Part shown: positions 60,925 through 64,000 of the stretch, in pieces
Layout: every line of letters starts with the position of its first letter
Position numbering within the stretch: position 1 is the first letter of the stretch
Translations under genes and position numbers: made by a program
The notes under the pieces: model-generated
Database searches by the model: none
The model's input: only the letters and a program-made list of their open reading frames with translations
What the model was told of the DNA's origin: nothing
DNA from: Pleurotus djamor
Taxonomy: Eukaryota; Basidiomycota; Agaricomycetes; Agaricales; Pleurotaceae
Assembly: GCA_029747585.1 (NCBI GenBank)
Contig: JAPEVF010000064.1
Span: 29,617-93,616 of the forward strand
Length of the DNA stretch: 64,000 nt
Reading direction: 5' to 3'

Positions 60925-63110
60925 ATGCGCACGACACCCATCTTGCGACATGTTGCACCAAGTATATCGGCCTCTCTCAGAGAGCGTGTCCGCCGACCCA
61001 GTATGCTGAAGAAACTCACCACGCCAGAGGCTATGGCTCCTTTGTTCAAGGTATTTTGCTTCTCGCCTTATGGGGAATGATGAGCCTGACCGCCGCCTGT
61101 GATGTCTAGAATGATGATTACGTTCGTCCCGCCAACGCTTATTTTTGTTCAACACGCTCATCACCACCACTGTGTAGATTGGATGGTCTGGCTTTACTGG
61201 TGTTGGATACCCAAAATGCGTTCCTACAGCCATCGCAGATCAAACAGAAGCTGGAAATCTCCAGGCGGACCCGTCGACGAAGAGAAAATTCAACTTGTTC
61301 GTCGGGGCGTCTGTCGGTCCTGAGGTTGAGGATAGGTGGGCGAGGATGGATATGTGCGTTGCCCTCCAGTCGTTCCTCCTCCGTACATGCTAACTTCTCA
61401 ATAGGATTGCACGCCGATACCCTCATCAAGTCGGAAAGGACATTAGTAAGGGAATCAATGCCGGGCGGATCGACTTTGCAGACAAGCACTTGAGGTGTGT
61501 AACCCCTCAAAATGTACATGTTTTACGATCCTGAGTCCGTTCGTTAGCATGTTCCCCCAAGATCTTACCTACGGCTACTACAGCCTACGCAAAACAGGTG
61601 GCGATCCTCGCAAGCCGCTTGATTGGGCCATCGTCGAAGCCACCGCCATCACCGAGGAGGGTTGGATCGTGCCTGGAGCTTCGGTCGGTGCCACCCCAGA
61701 GATCTTGCAATCTGCGGAGAAGATCATTATCGAAGTTAATACACGAATTCCCAACCTGGAGGGACTCCACGACATCGTTCACTCTGGCGCTCCCCCGTAT
61801 CGACAACCCTATTTGATCACCCATCCCTCCGACAGAATTGGATCAACCGCCATTCCTATCGACACAGAGCGGGTCGTCGCAATCATAGAAAGCACACACC
61901 CCGACAACACTGGTACCAATGCCCCAGAAAATGACGATTCTCGAGCTATCGCCAAACACTTGATNGAATTCCTTTCAGAAGAGGTTGCTAGCGGAAGATT
62001 ACCAAAATCTTTGTTGCCACTGCAGTCCGGCATTGGAAACGTCGCCAACTCCATCATTGGAGGACTCGCTGATGGTCCTTTCGAGAAGGTCCAGGTTTGG
62101 ACTGAAGTCCTCCAAGGTACGCTCAGGTTGCACGATATCTTCTCTTCTCTCGCTAATTTGCCGTTTAGATACGTTCATTCGATTCTTCGACTCCGGGAAA
62201 TTGGATTTCGCGACAGCCACCTCCATTCGTTTCTCGCCCGATGGGTAAGCTCACTCACATCAAATTAGCGCGTACATTTCCTGATCGTCTCCCGTAGTTT
62301 CAACCACTTCTACAAGAGTGAGCTTATCACGTCGTTTATACGAGCTGGCGCTGAACGTTAATCTCGTTTGTTTAGACTGGTCAAATTACAAGGATCGTCT
62401 CCTCCTTCGATCCCAGCAAGTCGCCAATTCTCCTGAACTCATCCGCCGTCTCGGCGTTATTGCTATGAACACGCCGCTAGAGGTTGATATCTACGCCCAC
62501 GCTAACTCCACTTGCGCCATGGGGTCAAGGTAAGAAGGCCATCCGTGATCCTTACTCAGGCTTTTGCTAACCGTGGGGTTTATCCAGAATGTTGAATGGC
62601 TTAGGCGGCTCTGCGGACTTCCTGCGCAATGCCAAGCTGTCAATCATGCACACTCCGTCTAGGTGAGAGATCTTTACCATTACCTATGGGTTTTGTAAGA
62701 AACTGACACGTCTTCCTATGTAGCCGACCAACCAAAACTGACCCCACCGGAATCAGTTGCATCGTTCCTTTCTCTTCGCACATTGATCAAACCGAGCATG
62801 ATTTGGATGTCGTCGTTACTGAGCAAGGTTTGGCCGACGTCCGTGGATTGTCACCCCGCGAACGTGCCAAGGTCATCATCGAGAAGTGTGCCCACCCCGA
62901 CTACAAAGACCTCTTGAGGGAGTACTATGACCGGGCCTTGCATGACTGTTTGAAGAGGGGAGCTGGGCACGAGCCCCATATCTTGAAGGTGCNTTTCCAT
63001 CTTTCCTTCGCGTATATGGTTTGATCTCTAACACCGGATGATAGGATGCCTTCAAATTCCACATTAACTTGCAAGAACACGGCACCATGAAGATCAAGGG
63101 CTGGGATTAG
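60925..63110 (+). CDS. ACH1: Acetyl-CoA hydrolase / acetate:succinate CoA-transferase
   Basis: Seven or more exons. It matches the fungal Ach1 pattern from end to end: [149 protein letters not shown] and [19 protein letters not shown]. The Glu of TEVLQD is the likely CoA-transfer residue. The N-terminus ([20 protein letters not shown]) looks like a mitochondrial presequence. The enzyme moves CoA between acetyl-CoA and succinate, detoxifying acetate or propionyl-CoA in mitochondria. It ends MKIKGWD. Convergent with the next gene. Confidence 0.95.
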
Positions 63111-63331
63111 ATCGCTCCCGCCCGTAATGATGAGCTATCCTAATTATTCAATAAGTGACACGCTTCCCTCCACCCATCCAAATGGACCTCGTTTATCATA
63201 NGTTACCTGTATCAATACATATCTGCAATACACAGTAGTTACATCCTGTCGACCGTAAATCACGACCAAAAAGAAACGAAAAAATTCAATTAAGCCCCTG
63301 TTATCCCTAGCCCCTATATCCCGTACGCTTG

Positions 63332-64000
63332 TCATAAGCAGCTCAATTCAGTGAGGGCTTCTTGGGTACGTAGATGAAGCTCTAGTATCAGCACGGACAT
63401 AAGAGCGTCCTCAACAAACTCCTTTGTCTCCCTGCTCGCGAGGGAGATTCCTCCNNATTCATCAGTCGGGAAACGGGATGAGTCAAACACCAAACACAAC
63501 GGTCCGTTCGAGGAAGCGGGCTCAAGGTAGACTAGTGGTGAAGAGGATGGAGATGATTCTGTGAGATGAAGCTTGGGGGCAGCGAGTCGTTGTGAAGGTA
63601 CAGATAAACAAAGGGCTTCCGGACTTACTGTAAGTCTCGACATGGAGTCGTGTCTCCATAGGCAGCGACCTAGGTATGTNTTTATAAAATGNATAGGCCT
63701 ACGGAGACAATTGGTNNCAGTCNTTTTTCAGACGAAGAAGTGGAGTCAAAACTCACTTTCCGTCAACGCAATGTGGTACGAGCCACTGCTTCACTTTCAG
63801 TTTCTTGTCTCCTCGTANCGGAAAGCAAATGGTGTCGGCGAAAAGGTCGCGTCGATGAATACNGGATACAATATGTCCGGCTGCATCAGTGATCGTGGTT
63901 CGGTTGCCGATGATAGTGTCGGTAGATATTACATATANGAGACGNCGNTTNGAGAGGATAGTGGTGTTTGTGATGCTGTCCTTGGTGAAGACGAGCGTGA
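63332..64000 (-). CDS. DUF6593-like protein, 5' end beyond the window
   Basis: Read on the minus strand from the window edge: LVFTKDSITNTTILS, YVISTDTIIGNRTTI, ITDAAGHIV, and, after introns, PLVYLEPASSNGPLCLVFD and FVEDALMSVLILELHLRTQE. The F..DSI.NTTI start and the Y.IST strand parallel the DUF6593-like gene at 23 kb (FSPNSIRNCTI, YILTTDV), so both appear to be the same family. The start codon lies outside the window, and many N bases (63674-63955) hide exon borders. Function unknown. Confidence 0.55.

Noticed and set aside
60706..61233. Minus-strand frame of 175 codons
   Set aside because: It lies over the first exons of the well-supported ACH1 gene, and its composition is that of a shadow frame.

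Overview
The window looks like a draft-quality contig from a filamentous basidiomycete, most likely Agaricomycotina. Genes are dense and broken by many short introns (about 50-75 nt, GT...AG). Two genes resemble the DUF6593 family common in mushroom-forming fungi, and the housekeeping proteins (Prp4 kinase, ERG25, ACH1, Mep-type ammonium transporter) read as fungal. About fifty single N bases are scattered through the sequence, so any single-base lesion needs checking against reads.

Layout. 0-4.2 kb: two head-to-tail GH31 alpha-glucosidase paralogues on the minus strand, the first cut by the window edge. 5.3-6.3 kb: a low-complexity hypothetical protein. 6.3-11.1 kb: a gene-poor stretch. 11.1-22.7 kb: an accessory redox block, all on the plus strand: one short-chain dehydrogenase (SDR), three tandem paralogues of a Baeyer-Villiger-type FAD monooxygenase (the third decayed), an SDR relic between copies 1 and 2, and a zinc alcohol dehydrogenase. 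22.9-31.8 kb: DUF6593-like protein, sterol C4-methyl oxidase, cyclase-family protein, Prp4 kinase, and a membrane protein with an Hsp70 substrate-domain-like C-terminus. 31.9-38.6 kb: a centrosomin-motif coiled-coil protein, a single-pass membrane protein and a C2-domain protein. 39.2-52.1 kb: an acidic hypothetical protein, an MFS transporter, a PP2C phosphatase, an ammonium transporter and a SAM methyltransferase with a long disordered N-terminus. 54.2-64 kb: flavin-reductase-like protein, hypothetical protein, cytochrome P450, acetyl-CoA hydrolase/CoA-transferase and a second DUF6593-like gene running off the right edge.

The most interesting region is the 11-23 kb block. Copies 1 and 2 of the monooxygenase rebuild to 13 exons each, identical in phase and nearly identical in length, and both give 528 residues. 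Each has a GxGxxG FAD site, a Baeyer-Villiger fingerprint and a C-terminal membrane anchor. Copy 3 has a 1-nt deletion, a lost 3' splice site and an in-frame stop. The SDR relic upstream of copy 2 implies that an SDR-plus-monooxygenase unit was duplicated and has since eroded. SDR, monooxygenase and alcohol dehydrogenase would make a coherent alcohol -> ketone -> ester/lactone route; the substrate cannot be read from the sequence.
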